A DNA stretch of 64,000 nt, from assembly GCF_029968015.1 (NCBI RefSeq), contig NZ_JASCIS010000027.1, positions 42,416 through 106,415 of the forward strand. Reading direction: 5' to 3'. This document shows positions 44,129 through 52,039 of the stretch, piece after piece (position 1 is the stretch's first letter; each line of letters opens with the position of its first letter). Source of the DNA: Streptomyces luteolus. GTDB lineage: Bacteria; Actinomycetota; Actinomycetes; Streptomycetales; Streptomycetaceae. The position numbers and the translations under genes are program-made. The notes beneath the pieces are model-generated. The model saw only the letters and a list, made by a program, of their open reading frames with translations, ran no database searches and was not told the DNA's origin.

Positions 44129-45106
44129 ATGACATCGACCAGAGCCGCACTACTCGCCGTCCTGACCGCGATCACCGCCCTCTGTTCCCTGCTCCTCTTC
44201 GTGCCGCGCGCCCAAGCAGCCGCGAGCCTGGAGCAGGTCACCGGATTCGGCTCCAACCCCGGAGCCCTGAAGATGTACCGGTACACGCCCGAAGGGCTGC
44301 CCGCCGGGCGCCCCGTCGTCGTCGTGCTGCACGGCTGTACGCAGAACGCCGCCGGGTACGGCCCCGCCAGCGGCTGGACCGAGCTCGCCGACCGGTGGGG
44401 CTTCTCCGTCGTCGTACCGGAACAGCAGAGTGCCAACAACGCGAGCCGGTGCTTCAACTGGTTCCAGAACGGCGACACTTCACGCGGGCAGGGGGAGGCC
44501 GCGTCGATCGTGCAGATGGTGGACCGGCAGCTCGCCGACACGGCAGGGGACGCGGCCCGCGTGCACGTCACCGGCCTCTCGGCGGGCGGCGCGATGACCT
44601 CCGTGATGATGGCGGCGTACCCGGAGAAGTTCCGCGCGGGCGGGGTCGTCGCCGGGCTGCCGTACGGCTGTGCGCAGGCCGCGGGATCGCCGTACGTGTG
44701 CATGAACACCGGGGCGACGCAGACGCCGCAGCAGTGGGGTGACCGGGTGCGGGCCGCGCGGCCCGGGTACACGGGGCCGTGGCCGCGGCTCACCGTGCTG
44801 CACGGCAGCGCCGACACCACCGTGAAGCCGGTCAACATGACGGATCTCGTGGAGCAGTGGACCGATGTGCACGGTGCCGACCAGACCGCCGACGTCAGCG
44901 ACACCGTGGGCGGCTACCCGCACCAGGTGTTCCACGGGCCGGACGGCAGCGGCGTCGTGGAGACGTACAGCATCACGGGTATGGGGCACGGGCAGCCCGT
45001 CGACCCCGGCAGCGCGGACGGGCAGTGCGGGACCGCGGGGGCGTATCTCCTGGACGTGGACCTGTGCGCGGCCCATCAGATGGGGAAGGCGTGGGGGCTC
45101 GGCTGA
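44129..45106 (+). CDS. Secreted PHB-depolymerase-family esterase
   Basis: A protein of 325 aa from ATG 44129; the frame runs upstream through ssrA to 43898, which is not coding. The signal peptide (ALLAVLTAITALCSLLLFVPRAQA) is cleaved near 30. Alpha/beta-hydrolase: oxyanion motif VLHGCTQN near 68, nucleophile Ser151 in GLSAGGAM, Asp in HGSADTTVKP near 230, His in GMGHGQPVD near 290. LpqC/PHB-depolymerase-like enzymes cleave polyester or feruloyl/acetyl esters of polysaccharides; the real substrate is unknown. Cys pairs (GCTQN, CFNW, GCAQ, YVCMN) suggest disulfides. Monocistronic, possibly leaderless (TACCTT ends 6 nt before ATG). Confidence 0.85.
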   Translation: MTSTRAALLAVLTAITALCSLLLFVPRAQAAASLEQVTGFGSNPGALKMYRYTPEGLPAGRPVVVVLHGCTQNAAGYGPASGWTELADRWGFSVVVPEQQSANNASRCFNWFQNGDTSRGQGEAASIVQMVDRQLADTAGDAARVHVTGLSAGGAMTSVMMAAYPEKFRAGGVVAGLPYGCAQAAGSPYVCMNTGATQTPQQWGDRVRAARPGYTGPWPRLTVLHGSADTTVKPVNMTDLVEQWTDVHGADQTADVSDTVGGYPHQVFHGPDGSGVVETYSITGMGHGQPVDPGSADGQCGTAGAYLLDVDLCAAHQMGKAWGLG

Positions 45107-45190
45107 AAACTCGGCTGAAAGCGGGCCACCGGCGGACGGTCGTGCGGGGCGTCTGTCGCCGGGGGCCGGTTTCCGGGATCCTGCCGTGGC

Positions 45191-46888
45191 ATGAGCGGAC
45201 CTGAGAGCGGACCTGAGAGCGGACCTGAGAGCAGACCTGAGAGCAGACCTGGGACCGGGCCTGAGACCGGACCTGATGGTAGACCCGCGAGAGGCAACTT
45301 CCTTGCGCGCGCGGCTGTTTGGCCCGCGCTCGTCGGCCTCGCGGCCACCTTGACCTGGAGCGCACCAGCCGGGGCGGATGTCTCGGCGGTGCGCTCCGGG
45401 CTACCGGAGGCCATCGACACGATCCTCGGCGATCCGCGGATGCGGGGCGGCGCGGCCAGTGTCGTGATCGCCGACGCCGAGACCGGCGAGACCGTCTACA
45501 GCCACCAGCCGACGGGCCGGCTGATGCCCGCGTCCAACACCAAACTCCCCACGTCCGCCGCCGCGACGGCGCTGCTCGGCCCGGAGTACCGTTTCCGCAC
45601 CGACGCCCTCGCGCACGGCAGACGGCACGGTTCGACGCTCGCCGGCGATCTGTATCTGCGCGGCGGCGGCGACCCGACGACGCTCGCCGAGGACTACGAC
45701 CGGCTCGCCGCGGATGTGGCGAAGGCCGGGATCCGCAGGGTGACCGGGCGGCTCGTCGCCGACGACACCCGCTTCGACGCCGAGCGGCTCGGCCGCTCCT
45801 GGGCGGCCGACGACGAGTCCGCGTACTACTCGGCGCAGATCTCCGCGCTGACCGTGGCCCCGGACACCGACTACGACTCCGGGACCGTGATCGTCGAGGT
45901 TGAGCCGGGCGCCGAGGCCGGGCAGCGGCCGCGGATCGGGCTCACGCCGCGCACCCGGTACGTCGAGATCGAGAACCGGGCCCGTACGGTCGCGGCGGGG
46001 GAGCCGAACACGCTGAGCGTGCGGCGTGAGCACGGCACCAACACCGTGACCGTCAGCGGAGATCTGCCCGTCGGCGGTGACCCGGTGAAGGAGTGGGTGG
46101 CGGTCTGGGAGCCCACCGGGTACGCGGCGGCCGTGTTCCGGGACGCGCTGGCCCGGCACGGCGTACGGGTCGTGGGCGGCACCCGGCTCGGCACGGCCAC
46201 GCCGAAGGGGGCGAAGGAGATCGCCGGGCACCGTTCGATGCCGCTGACGGAACTCCTCGTACCGTTCATGAAACTCTCCAACAACATGCACGCCGAGGCG
46301 CTCGTGAAGGAAATGGGGTACGAGGAGTCCGGTCGGGGGACGTGGAGTTCGGGGCTCGACGCGGTCGAGGGCTTCCTGGAGAAGGAGGGCGTGGAGCCGG
46401 GGAAGCTGCGGCAGGTCGACGGGTCCGGGCTCTCGCGGATGAACAACTTCCCCGCCGACCAGCTGGCGAAGCTGCTGCTCGCGGTGCGGGACGCGCCCTG
46501 GTACGCGGACTGGCTGAACTCCCTGCCGGTGGCCTGCGACCCGGACCGGTTCGTGGGCGGCACCCTGCGGTCCCGGATGTGTGACACCCCGGCGGCGCTC
46601 AACGCCCGGGCCAAGACAGGGTCGTTGACGGGCGCGTCGGGGCTCTCCGGGTACGTGAAGGACGCCGACGGGCGGGAGCTGGTGTTCAGCATCGTGCTCA
46701 ACAACTACCTGGCGCCGTCCGTGAAGAGCATCGAGGACGCGATCGTGGTGACGCTCGCGAAATCTACCTCTAAGGAGACGGTTCTGACGCGGCCGGAGCC
46801 TTCGGGCTCGGGTTCGGGCTCGCAGCGGGCGGGGACTGCCGCGGGATCCGACGTCGAGTGCTCCTGGCGTAAACCGACACTGTGCTGA
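45191..46888 (+). CDS. D-alanyl-D-alanine carboxypeptidase/endopeptidase, peptidase family S13
   Basis: A protein of 565 aa from ATG 45191. The N terminus is a repeat (SGPE-type, residues 2-29), then a hydrophobic export helix (AAVWPALVGLAATLTWSAPAGA, about 40-61). S13 (DacB/PBP4-type) penicillin-binding catalytic motifs: SxxK Ser115-NTK, SxN Ser363-NN365, and KTG at 475-477. The family removes or cleaves D-Ala in peptidoglycan. The last 40 residues (RPEPSGSGSGSQRAG then CSWRKPTLC) lie in a 119-nt overlap with the convergent MFS gene and look non-native, so the gene may have been extended by loss of an earlier stop. Confidence 0.9.
   Translation: MSGPESGPESGPESRPESRPGTGPETGPDGRPARGNFLARAAVWPALVGLAATLTWSAPAGADVSAVRSGLPEAIDTILGDPRMRGGAASVVIADAETGETVYSHQPTGRLMPASNTKLPTSAAATALLGPEYRFRTDALAHGRRHGSTLAGDLYLRGGGDPTTLAEDYDRLAADVAKAGIRRVTGRLVADDTRFDAERLGRSWAADDESAYYSAQISALTVAPDTDYDSGTVIVEVEPGAEAGQRPRIGLTPRTRYVEIENRARTVAAGEPNTLSVRREHGTNTVTVSGDLPVGGDPVKEWVAVWEPTGYAAAVFRDALARHGVRVVGGTRLGTATPKGAKEIAGHRSMPLTELLVPFMKLSNNMHAEALVKEMGYEESGRGTWSSGLDAVEGFLEKEGVEPGKLRQVDGSGLSRMNNFPADQLAKLLLAVRDAPWYADWLNSLPVACDPDRFVGGTLRSRMCDTPAALNARAKTGSLTGASGLSGYVKDADGRELVFSIVLNNYLAPSVKSIEDAIVVTLAKSTSKETVLTRPEPSGSGSGSQRAGTAAGSDVECSWRKPTLC
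45194..45277 (+). repeat. 12-bp tandem repeat at the peptidase N terminus
   Basis: Seven 12-bp units of AGCGGACCTGAG type, degenerating toward the 3' end, directly after the ATG; they read SGPE SGPE SGPE SRPE SRPG TGPE TGPD. Confidence 0.9.
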
Positions 46889-48041
46889 ACAGGACGAGGG
46901 CCAGGGCGGCGGCGGTGACGGGAACGAGGTAGCCCGCCCGTGCGCTCACGTGCTCGACGGCCTGGCCGCCGAGCGCGCTGCCGCAGGCGATGCCCCCGAG
47001 CAGGCCGGTCACGGCGAGGGTCATGCCCTCGTTGAGCCGGCCCTCGGGGGTGTGGGCCTGCACGAGGCCCATGCCCGTGACCATGGTGGGCGCCGTCGCC
47101 ATGCCGGCCACGAGCAGCGCCCCGGCGAGCAGCGGCAGGGAGCCGGTCCCCGCGGCGAGCAGCGGAAGGGTCATCAGGGCCGCCATCGCGGTCAGGCAGA
47201 ACAGGAACCGCCGCCGCGCCGGGCCGCCCGGAGCGCGGGTGCCGTAGAGCAGCCCCGCCGCACACGAACCGGCCGCCTGCAGAGCCAGGACGGGGCCTGC
47301 CGCGGACGCGTGGCCCTGGGCGTCGGCGTACGCGACGGTGACGACCTCCATGGAGCCGAAAACCGCACCTGTGGCGAGGAAAACCACTACTAGAGGGAGC
47401 ATTCCGGGGGCGTGCAGAGGGGAGGCGGTTTTCGTCACCTCCCTTTGGGGTGGCGGTTCTGTGGAGCGCTGGGCGGTGAAGAGCAGGATTCCGGTGAGCA
47501 GGAGGGCGGCGCCGGTGAGGGTGCCCGCCTCCGGGAGGAGGGCCGTGCACAGGAACGCGGCGACGACCGGCCCGAGCATGAAGCACAGCTCGTCCGCGGC
47601 CTGTTCGAAGGAGTTGGCGGTGTGCAGGCGCGCCGGGTCGCCCGCGTACAGGTGCTGCCAGCGGGCCCGGGACATGCCGCCGGTGTTGGGCGTGGTGGCG
47701 GTCAGGGCGTACGCGGCGAACAGGGTCCAGGCGGGCGCGTGCAGGTGCACGCACAGGGCGAGCAGCAGCGAGCCGACGACGGCGACCGCCGCGGCGGGCA
47801 GGGCGATCCGGGCCTGGCCGTGCCGGTCCACGAGACGCGCGGTGTACGGGCCGACGACGGCGGTCGCGGCGAGACCGGTCGCGGTGACGGCACCGGCGAG
47901 GGCGTAACTGCCGTACCGCTCGGCGATCATGATGATGGCGCTGACGCCGAACATGCCCATCGGCAGGCGGGCGACGAGGTTTCCGAGGGTGAACGCACGC
48001 GTGCCGGGCAGCTCGAAGAGCCGGGAGTAGGGGTTGGGCAT
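46770..48041 (-). CDS. MFS transporter
   Basis: A protein of 423 aa from ATG 48041 (MPNPYSRLFELPGTRAFTLGN); the frame is open to 48137. Twelve hydrophobic segments; the A-like loop between helices 2 and 3 reads YTARLVDRHGQARI. It resembles actinobacterial drug/metabolite exporters of unknown substrate. The C terminus (RRIPRQSPPAASPNPSPKAPAASEPSP) is Pro/Ser-rich and lies inside the overlap with the S13 peptidase gene. No strong ribosome site. Divergent from narK with a 249-bp gap. Confidence 0.83.
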   Translation of the reverse strand: MPNPYSRLFELPGTRAFTLGNLVARLPMGMFGVSAIIMIAERYGSYALAGAVTATGLAATAVVGPYTARLVDRHGQARIALPAAAVAVVGSLLLALCVHLHAPAWTLFAAYALTATTPNTGGMSRARWQHLYAGDPARLHTANSFEQAADELCFMLGPVVAAFLCTALLPEAGTLTGAALLLTGILLFTAQRSTEPPPQREVTKTASPLHAPGMLPLVVVFLATGAVFGSMEVVTVAYADAQGHASAAGPVLALQAAGSCAAGLLYGTRAPGGPARRRFLFCLTAMAALMTLPLLAAGTGSLPLLAGALLVAGMATAPTMVTGMGLVQAHTPEGRLNEGMTLAVTGLLGGIACGSALGGQAVEHVSARAGYLVPVTAAALALVLFSTVSVYARSTRRRIPRQSPPAASPNPSPKAPAASEPSP

Positions 48042-48224
48042 GTGGTAAGCGTCGGGTGGGCGGCGCTTCGGCGTCCAACGGTTTCTGGCGCGATTCGCGT
48101 GCTGTACGCGGGCCGGCAGCCGGCGCCTCCGGGACATCCCGTACGTGGAGCCCGGCGGGGAGCAGGCGGCTCACATCGGCGCTGAGCTGCGGGTGAGAGC
48201 AAGGTTGCGCGAAGGTCACCTGAC

Positions 48225-48240
48225 GGCACGGGGCTGAAAT
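48225..48240 (+). promoter_or_regulatory. Weak GlnR-box-like sequence upstream of narK
   Basis: GGCAC-N6-GAAAT, about 50 nt before the narK start, compared with the known GlnR pattern GTnAC-N6-GaAAc: three of the ten positions differ (one in the first half-site, the last base of the second being one). GTCAC (48215-48219) just upstream may be another half-site. Position is plausible; the match is weak. Confidence 0.3.
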
Positions 48241-48290
48241 GCGCCGTCCCTAGCGTCGCTTCCACGACCCGACCCATCCGTGGAGGCGTG

Positions 48291-49682
48291 ATGACAGCCC
48301 CGACCAGCACCGCAGCACCGCGCAAGGGGGGCCGCTGGATCGAGCGGTGGGACCCCGAGGACGAGGGCTTCTGGCAGCGGACGGGCGAGCGCGTCGCCCG
48401 CCGCAACCTCGCCTTCTCGGTGCTCTCCGAGCACATCGGCTTCTCGATCTGGACGCTGTGGTCCGTGCTCGTCCTGTTCATGGGCCCGGAGTACGGCATC
48501 GACCCGGCCGGAAAGTTCTTCCTGGTGTCGATGGCCACGCTGGTCGGGGCCGTGGCGCGCGTGCCGTACACCTTCGCCGTGGCCCGCTTCGGCGGCCGCA
48601 ACTGGACGGTCTTCGCGGCCTCGCTGCTGCTGTTCCCCAGCGTCGCGGCGTTCCTGGTGATGGAGCCCGGCACGTCGTACTCCACGTTCATGCTGTGCGC
48701 GCTGCTCACCGGCGTCGGCGGCGGCAACTTCGCCTCGTCCATGACGAACATCAACGGCTTCTTCCCGCTGCGCAGGAAGGGCTGGGCGCTCGGCCTGAAC
48801 GCGGGCGGCGGCAACATCGGCGTGCCTGTCGTGCAGCTCGTCGGCCTCGCGGTGATCGGCGCGGCGGGCGGCCCGCGGCTGCTGCTCGGCATCTACATCC
48901 CGCTGATCGCGGTCTCCGCCGTCTGCGCGTTCCTGTTCATGGACAACCTCGCGCCCGTACGGAACGACACCGGGGCCGCCAAGGAGGCCGTCCGGGACCC
49001 GCACACCTGGATCATGGCGTTCCTGTACGTCGGCACGTTCGGCTCGTTCATCGGCTACAGCTTCGCCTTCGGGCTCGTGCTGCAGACGCAGTTCGGGCGT
49101 ACGCCGCTGCAGGCCGCGTCGATCACGTTCATCGGGCCGCTGCTCGGCTCCCTGATCCGGCCCGTGGGCGGCTCGCTCGCCGACCGCTTCGGCGGGGCCC
49201 GGATCACGCTGTGGAACTTCGTCGCCATGGGTGCGGCCACCGCCGTGATCATCGTCGCGTCCGTCCAGGAGTCGCTGACGCTGTTCTCCGCGGCCTTCAT
49301 CGCCCTGTTCGTCCTGACGGGGCTCGGCAACGGCTCCACGTACAAGATGATCCCCGGCATCTTCCAGGCCAAGGCGCTCGCCCAGGGCCTCGGCGGTGAG
49401 GAGGCGGCGGCCTACGGGCGGCGGCTCTCTGGTGCCGCGATGGGGCTGATCGGCGCGGTCGGGGCGCTCGGTGGGCTCGGCATCAACATGGCCTTCCGGC
49501 AGTCCTTCCAGAGCGCCGGCTCCGGCACCGGGGCGTTTGTCGCGTTCCTCGTCTGCTACGTCGCCTGTTTTGTGGTCACCTGGGCGGTGTACCTGCGGCG
49601 CGGGACCCCGAGGCGGCCGGACTCGATCGCGTCCGAGGCCGCGCCGCGGCCGGAGCGCCGACTCAGCTACGTCCAGGTCTGA
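48291..49682 (+). CDS. narK: NarK-type nitrate/nitrite transporter (MFS)
   Basis: A protein of 463 aa from ATG 48291 (GGAGG 4 nt upstream; the in-frame GTG 48288 is too close to it). NNP-family MFS carrier: nitrate-signature segment GVGGGNFASSMTNINGFFP near 142-160 and the second signature GLGNGSTYKMIPGIF near 345-360, with about 12 membrane helices and the RFGGRNW loop after helix 2. The long soluble N terminus (RWIERWDPEDEGFWQRTGERVARRNL) is typical of this group. It takes up nitrate or expels nitrite. Its neighbour nnaR encodes the matching regulator. Palindromic element copy C follows. Confidence 0.93.
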   Translation: MTAPTSTAAPRKGGRWIERWDPEDEGFWQRTGERVARRNLAFSVLSEHIGFSIWTLWSVLVLFMGPEYGIDPAGKFFLVSMATLVGAVARVPYTFAVARFGGRNWTVFAASLLLFPSVAAFLVMEPGTSYSTFMLCALLTGVGGGNFASSMTNINGFFPLRRKGWALGLNAGGGNIGVPVVQLVGLAVIGAAGGPRLLLGIYIPLIAVSAVCAFLFMDNLAPVRNDTGAAKEAVRDPHTWIMAFLYVGTFGSFIGYSFAFGLVLQTQFGRTPLQAASITFIGPLLGSLIRPVGGSLADRFGGARITLWNFVAMGAATAVIIVASVQESLTLFSAAFIALFVLTGLGNGSTYKMIPGIFQAKALAQGLGGEEAAAYGRRLSGAAMGLIGAVGALGGLGINMAFRQSFQSAGSGTGAFVAFLVCYVACFVVTWAVYLRRGTPRRPDSIASEAAPRPERRLSYVQV

Positions 49683-49727
49683 CCCCTGGGCACCGGGCGC
49701 CCAGGCCCCGCCTCCGGCGGATTCTTT

Positions 49728-49827
49728 CCCCTCCCCGCCCCTTCCCGAAGTCCTGCCGGACGGGCCTCCTCAATCGCCGGAGGGGCTCAAAATTGAGCCC
49801 CTCCGGCGATTGAGGAGGGGAGAGGAG
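49728..49827 (+). repeat. Palindromic element, copy C (right arm missing)
   Basis: Begins 45 nt after the narK stop with the same left arm and inner stem as copy A but stops after the inner hairpin; the outer right arm and third hairpin are absent. The inner stem reads CTCAA/TTGAG where copy A has CTGAA/TTCAG, another paired change. Confidence 0.85.
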
Positions 49828-49877
49828 AAAACCAGGGCCCCGCCCGCGTTCGCCGTACGCGATGATGAACGGGTGAT

Positions 49878-49893
49878 GTAACACGTATGACAT
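49878..49893 (+). promoter_or_regulatory. GlnR-box-like site upstream of nnaR
   Basis: GTAAC-N6-GACAT, with a perfect first half-site of the GTnAC-N6-GaAAc pattern, lies 131 nt before the nnaR ATG. The rest of the 342-bp gap holds palindrome C and TTGACA (49922-49927), a -35-like hexamer without a clear -10. Confidence 0.45.
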
Positions 49894-50024
49894 CGGAGCG
49901 ATCCGAGCGCGTCACGGCCCGTTGACATGCTCGGGGAGCTCAAGGCCCTGCCCAGGGAAGACGGGACCACCACCAGGCGAGCGCGGGGCGAGACACTCAT
50001 GCTCCTCAGTGAACGAGATCACTC

Positions 50025-51200
50025 ATGCAGCCCTTTGACCATGCTGACCACGCTGACCACGCTGACCATGCGAAACACGGCCCTCTGGCAGGCTTCACCG
50101 TCGGCGTGACCGCCGCACGGCGGGCCGACGAGCTCGGCGCGCTGCTCACCCGGCGCGGCGCGGCCGTCCTGCACGCGCCCGCCCTGCGGATCGTGCCGCT
50201 CGCCGACGACAGCGAACTGCTCGACGCCACCCGGCAGATCATCGAGCATGCGCCCGACGTGGTGATCGCCACCACCGCGATCGGCTTCCGCGGCTGGATC
50301 GAGGCAGCCGAGGGCTGGGGCCTGGGCGAGGCGCTCCTCGACCGGCTCCGCGGCCTCGAACTCCTGGCCCGCGGCCCCAAGGTGAAGGGCGCCATCCGCG
50401 CGGCCGGGCTCACCGAGGAGTGGTCGCCGGACTCCGAGTCGATGGCGGAGGTCCTGGAGCGGCTCCTGGAGGAGGGCGTCGAGGGCCGCCGTATCGCCCT
50501 CCAGCTGCACGGCGAACCGCTCCCCGGATTCGTCGAGTCGCTGCGGGTCGGCGGCGCCGAGGTCGTCGGCGTGCCCGTCTACCGCTGGATGCCGCCCGAG
50601 GACCTGGGCCCGGTGGACCGGCTGATCGAGGCCACCCTCGCGCGCGGCGTGGACGCCCTGACCTTCACCAGCGCACCGGCCGCCGCGTCCCTCCTCGACC
50701 GGGCCCGCGAACTCGACCGCCTCGACCAGCTCCTGGCCGCCCTGCGCCACGACGTGCTGCCCGTCTGCGTCGGCCCGGTCACCGCCCTTCCGCTGGAGGC
50801 GCAGGGCCTCGACACGGTCCAGCCGACACGCTTCCGGCTCGGGCCGATGGTGCAGCGGCTCTGCGTCGAACTCCCGTCCCGCGCCCGTACGTTGCACCTG
50901 GCCGGGCACCGCGTGGAGATCCGCGGCCATGCCGTTCTCGTCGATGGCGAGCTGCGTGCCGTGCCGCCCGCCGGGATGTCGCTCCTGCGCGCCCTGGCCC
51001 AGCGGCCGGGCTGGGTCGTGGGCCGTGCGGAACTGCTGCGCGCGCTGCCGGGCTCGGGGCGGGACGAGCACGCCGTGGAGACGGCGATGGCCCGGCTCCG
51101 CACGGCGCTCGGCGTGCCGAAGCTGATTCAGACGGTGGTCAAGCGGGGGTACCGGCTGGCGTTGGATCCGGCCGCGGAGTCCAAGTACGCGGACGTGTAG
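50025..51200 (+). CDS. nnaR: NnaR-type regulator: uroporphyrinogen-III synthase domain plus winged helix
   Basis: A protein of 391 aa from ATG 50025. Residues about 18-270 have the HemD (uroporphyrinogen-III synthase) fold: GFTVGVTAARRADELGALL, FTSAPAAASLLDRAREL, VCVGPVTALPLEAQG. Residues about 300-385 are an OmpR/PhoB-type winged helix (LLRALAQRPGWVVGRAELLRAL, VETAMARLRTALGVPKLIQTVVKRGYRL). From memory this is NnaR (SCO2958) of S. coelicolor, a co-activator of GlnR for nitrate assimilation genes such as narK just upstream. The N-terminal DHADHADHADHAKH stretch (5-18) is odd. No strong ribosome site, and palindromes flank both sides. It is a regulator, not a haem-pathway enzyme; the true hemD would be elsewhere. 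Confidence 0.88.
   Translation: MQPFDHADHADHADHAKHGPLAGFTVGVTAARRADELGALLTRRGAAVLHAPALRIVPLADDSELLDATRQIIEHAPDVVIATTAIGFRGWIEAAEGWGLGEALLDRLRGLELLARGPKVKGAIRAAGLTEEWSPDSESMAEVLERLLEEGVEGRRIALQLHGEPLPGFVESLRVGGAEVVGVPVYRWMPPEDLGPVDRLIEATLARGVDALTFTSAPAAASLLDRARELDRLDQLLAALRHDVLPVCVGPVTALPLEAQGLDTVQPTRFRLGPMVQRLCVELPSRARTLHLAGHRVEIRGHAVLVDGELRAVPPAGMSLLRALAQRPGWVVGRAELLRALPGSGRDEHAVETAMARLRTALGVPKLIQTVVKRGYRLALDPAAESKYADV
50037..50072 (+). repeat. 9-bp tandem repeat coding for (DHA)4
   Basis: GACCATGCT, GACCACGCT, GACCACGCT, GACCATGCG in frame directly after codon 4 of nnaR; gives four Asp-His-Ala triplets, then KHG. Confidence 0.93.
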
Positions 51201-51233
51201 GGGGCGCGTGGGCCGTGCGGGCGCATTGCTTTT

Positions 51234-51383
51234 CCCCTCCCCGCCCCTTCCCGAAATCCTGCCGGACGGGCCTCCTCAATCGCCGGAGGGGCTGATAACT
51301 CAGCCCCTCCGGCGATTGAGGAGCAGGGGTCCGGGGGCTGGCCCCCGAAGCGCCGCAGGCTTTCGGGAAGGGGCGGGGAGGGG
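51234..51383 (+). repeat. Palindromic element, copy D
   Basis: Complete copy, 33 nt after the nnaR stop: the outer left arm begins at 51234 and the right arm ends at 51383; inner loop GATAAC with CTGA/TCAG closing. Its right arm supplies GGAGG (51377-51381), 6 nt before ATG 51388, so the repeat is also the ribosome site of the next gene. Confidence 0.87.
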
Positions 51384-51387
51384 AAGA

Positions 51388-51939
51388 ATGACGCCCATGG
51401 ACGAGCTGCGGTTCGACTCCGGCAGGATCTGCCTCGACCTCCTCGCGACCACCCACCCCACCGAGCACCTCGACAGCCCGGACGCAGTCCGCACGTGGAT
51501 CCGCGGTGCCGGGATCGCCCCCAGCGGCACCCCGCTCGCCGCCGTCGGCCCGGACTGCCTGACCGCGCTTCGCCAACTCCGCGCGGACATCGAGGAGTTG
51601 TTCACCCGAGGGCAGGCCGCCGAGCCCCTCGCCCGCCTGAACGCGCGTGCCGCCGCCGCTCCGCCCGTGCCGCGCGTCGTACGGACGGACACCGGCGACC
51701 TCATCCGCGCCCTCCACCCCGACCCGGCCGGAGAGGCCCTGCTCGCGGCCGTCGCGCGGGACGCCGTCGACCTGCTCACCGACCCGGCGGCCCGCTCCCG
51801 GGTGCGCCAGTGCGAGGGGGAGGGCTGCCCGTTGCTGTACCTCGACACCTCCCGCGGCAGGCGCCGCCGCTGGTGCTCCAGCGAGGTCTGCGGCAACCGC
51901 GTCCGGGTCGCCCGGCACCGCCGCAGAAGTACCGCCTGA
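51388..51939 (+). CDS. CGNR zinc-finger (ABATE-type) protein
   Basis: A protein of 183 aa from ATG 51388, placed by GGAGG at 51377-51381; ATG 51397 is possible. The N-terminal part (about 1-130) is the ABATE-like domain (DSGRICLDLLATT, LRADIEELF). The C terminus is the CGNR finger: CEGEGCPLLYLD near 149-160, then WCSSEVCGNRVRVARHR, four Cys for zinc and a basic helix for nucleic acid. Such proteins are predicted stress-linked transcription regulators; target unknown. It lies just ahead of sigU on the same strand with 100 nt between. Confidence 0.85.
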   Translation: MTPMDELRFDSGRICLDLLATTHPTEHLDSPDAVRTWIRGAGIAPSGTPLAAVGPDCLTALRQLRADIEELFTRGQAAEPLARLNARAAAAPPVPRVVRTDTGDLIRALHPDPAGEALLAAVARDAVDLLTDPAARSRVRQCEGEGCPLLYLDTSRGRRRRWCSSEVCGNRVRVARHRRRSTA

Positions 51940-52039
51940 GCCCTTTGAACACACGGCGCCCCGCGTACGTACCTCCGGAGCGAACCGGCGAACCGGCGAA
52001 CCGGTCACCCCGACGAACACGGGGACAGCGGAGGTGCGA

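Noticed and set aside
50025..51200. HemD enzyme of haem synthesis
   Set aside because: The fused winged-helix domain and narK neighbourhood fit the regulator NnaR; no other haem genes lie nearby.
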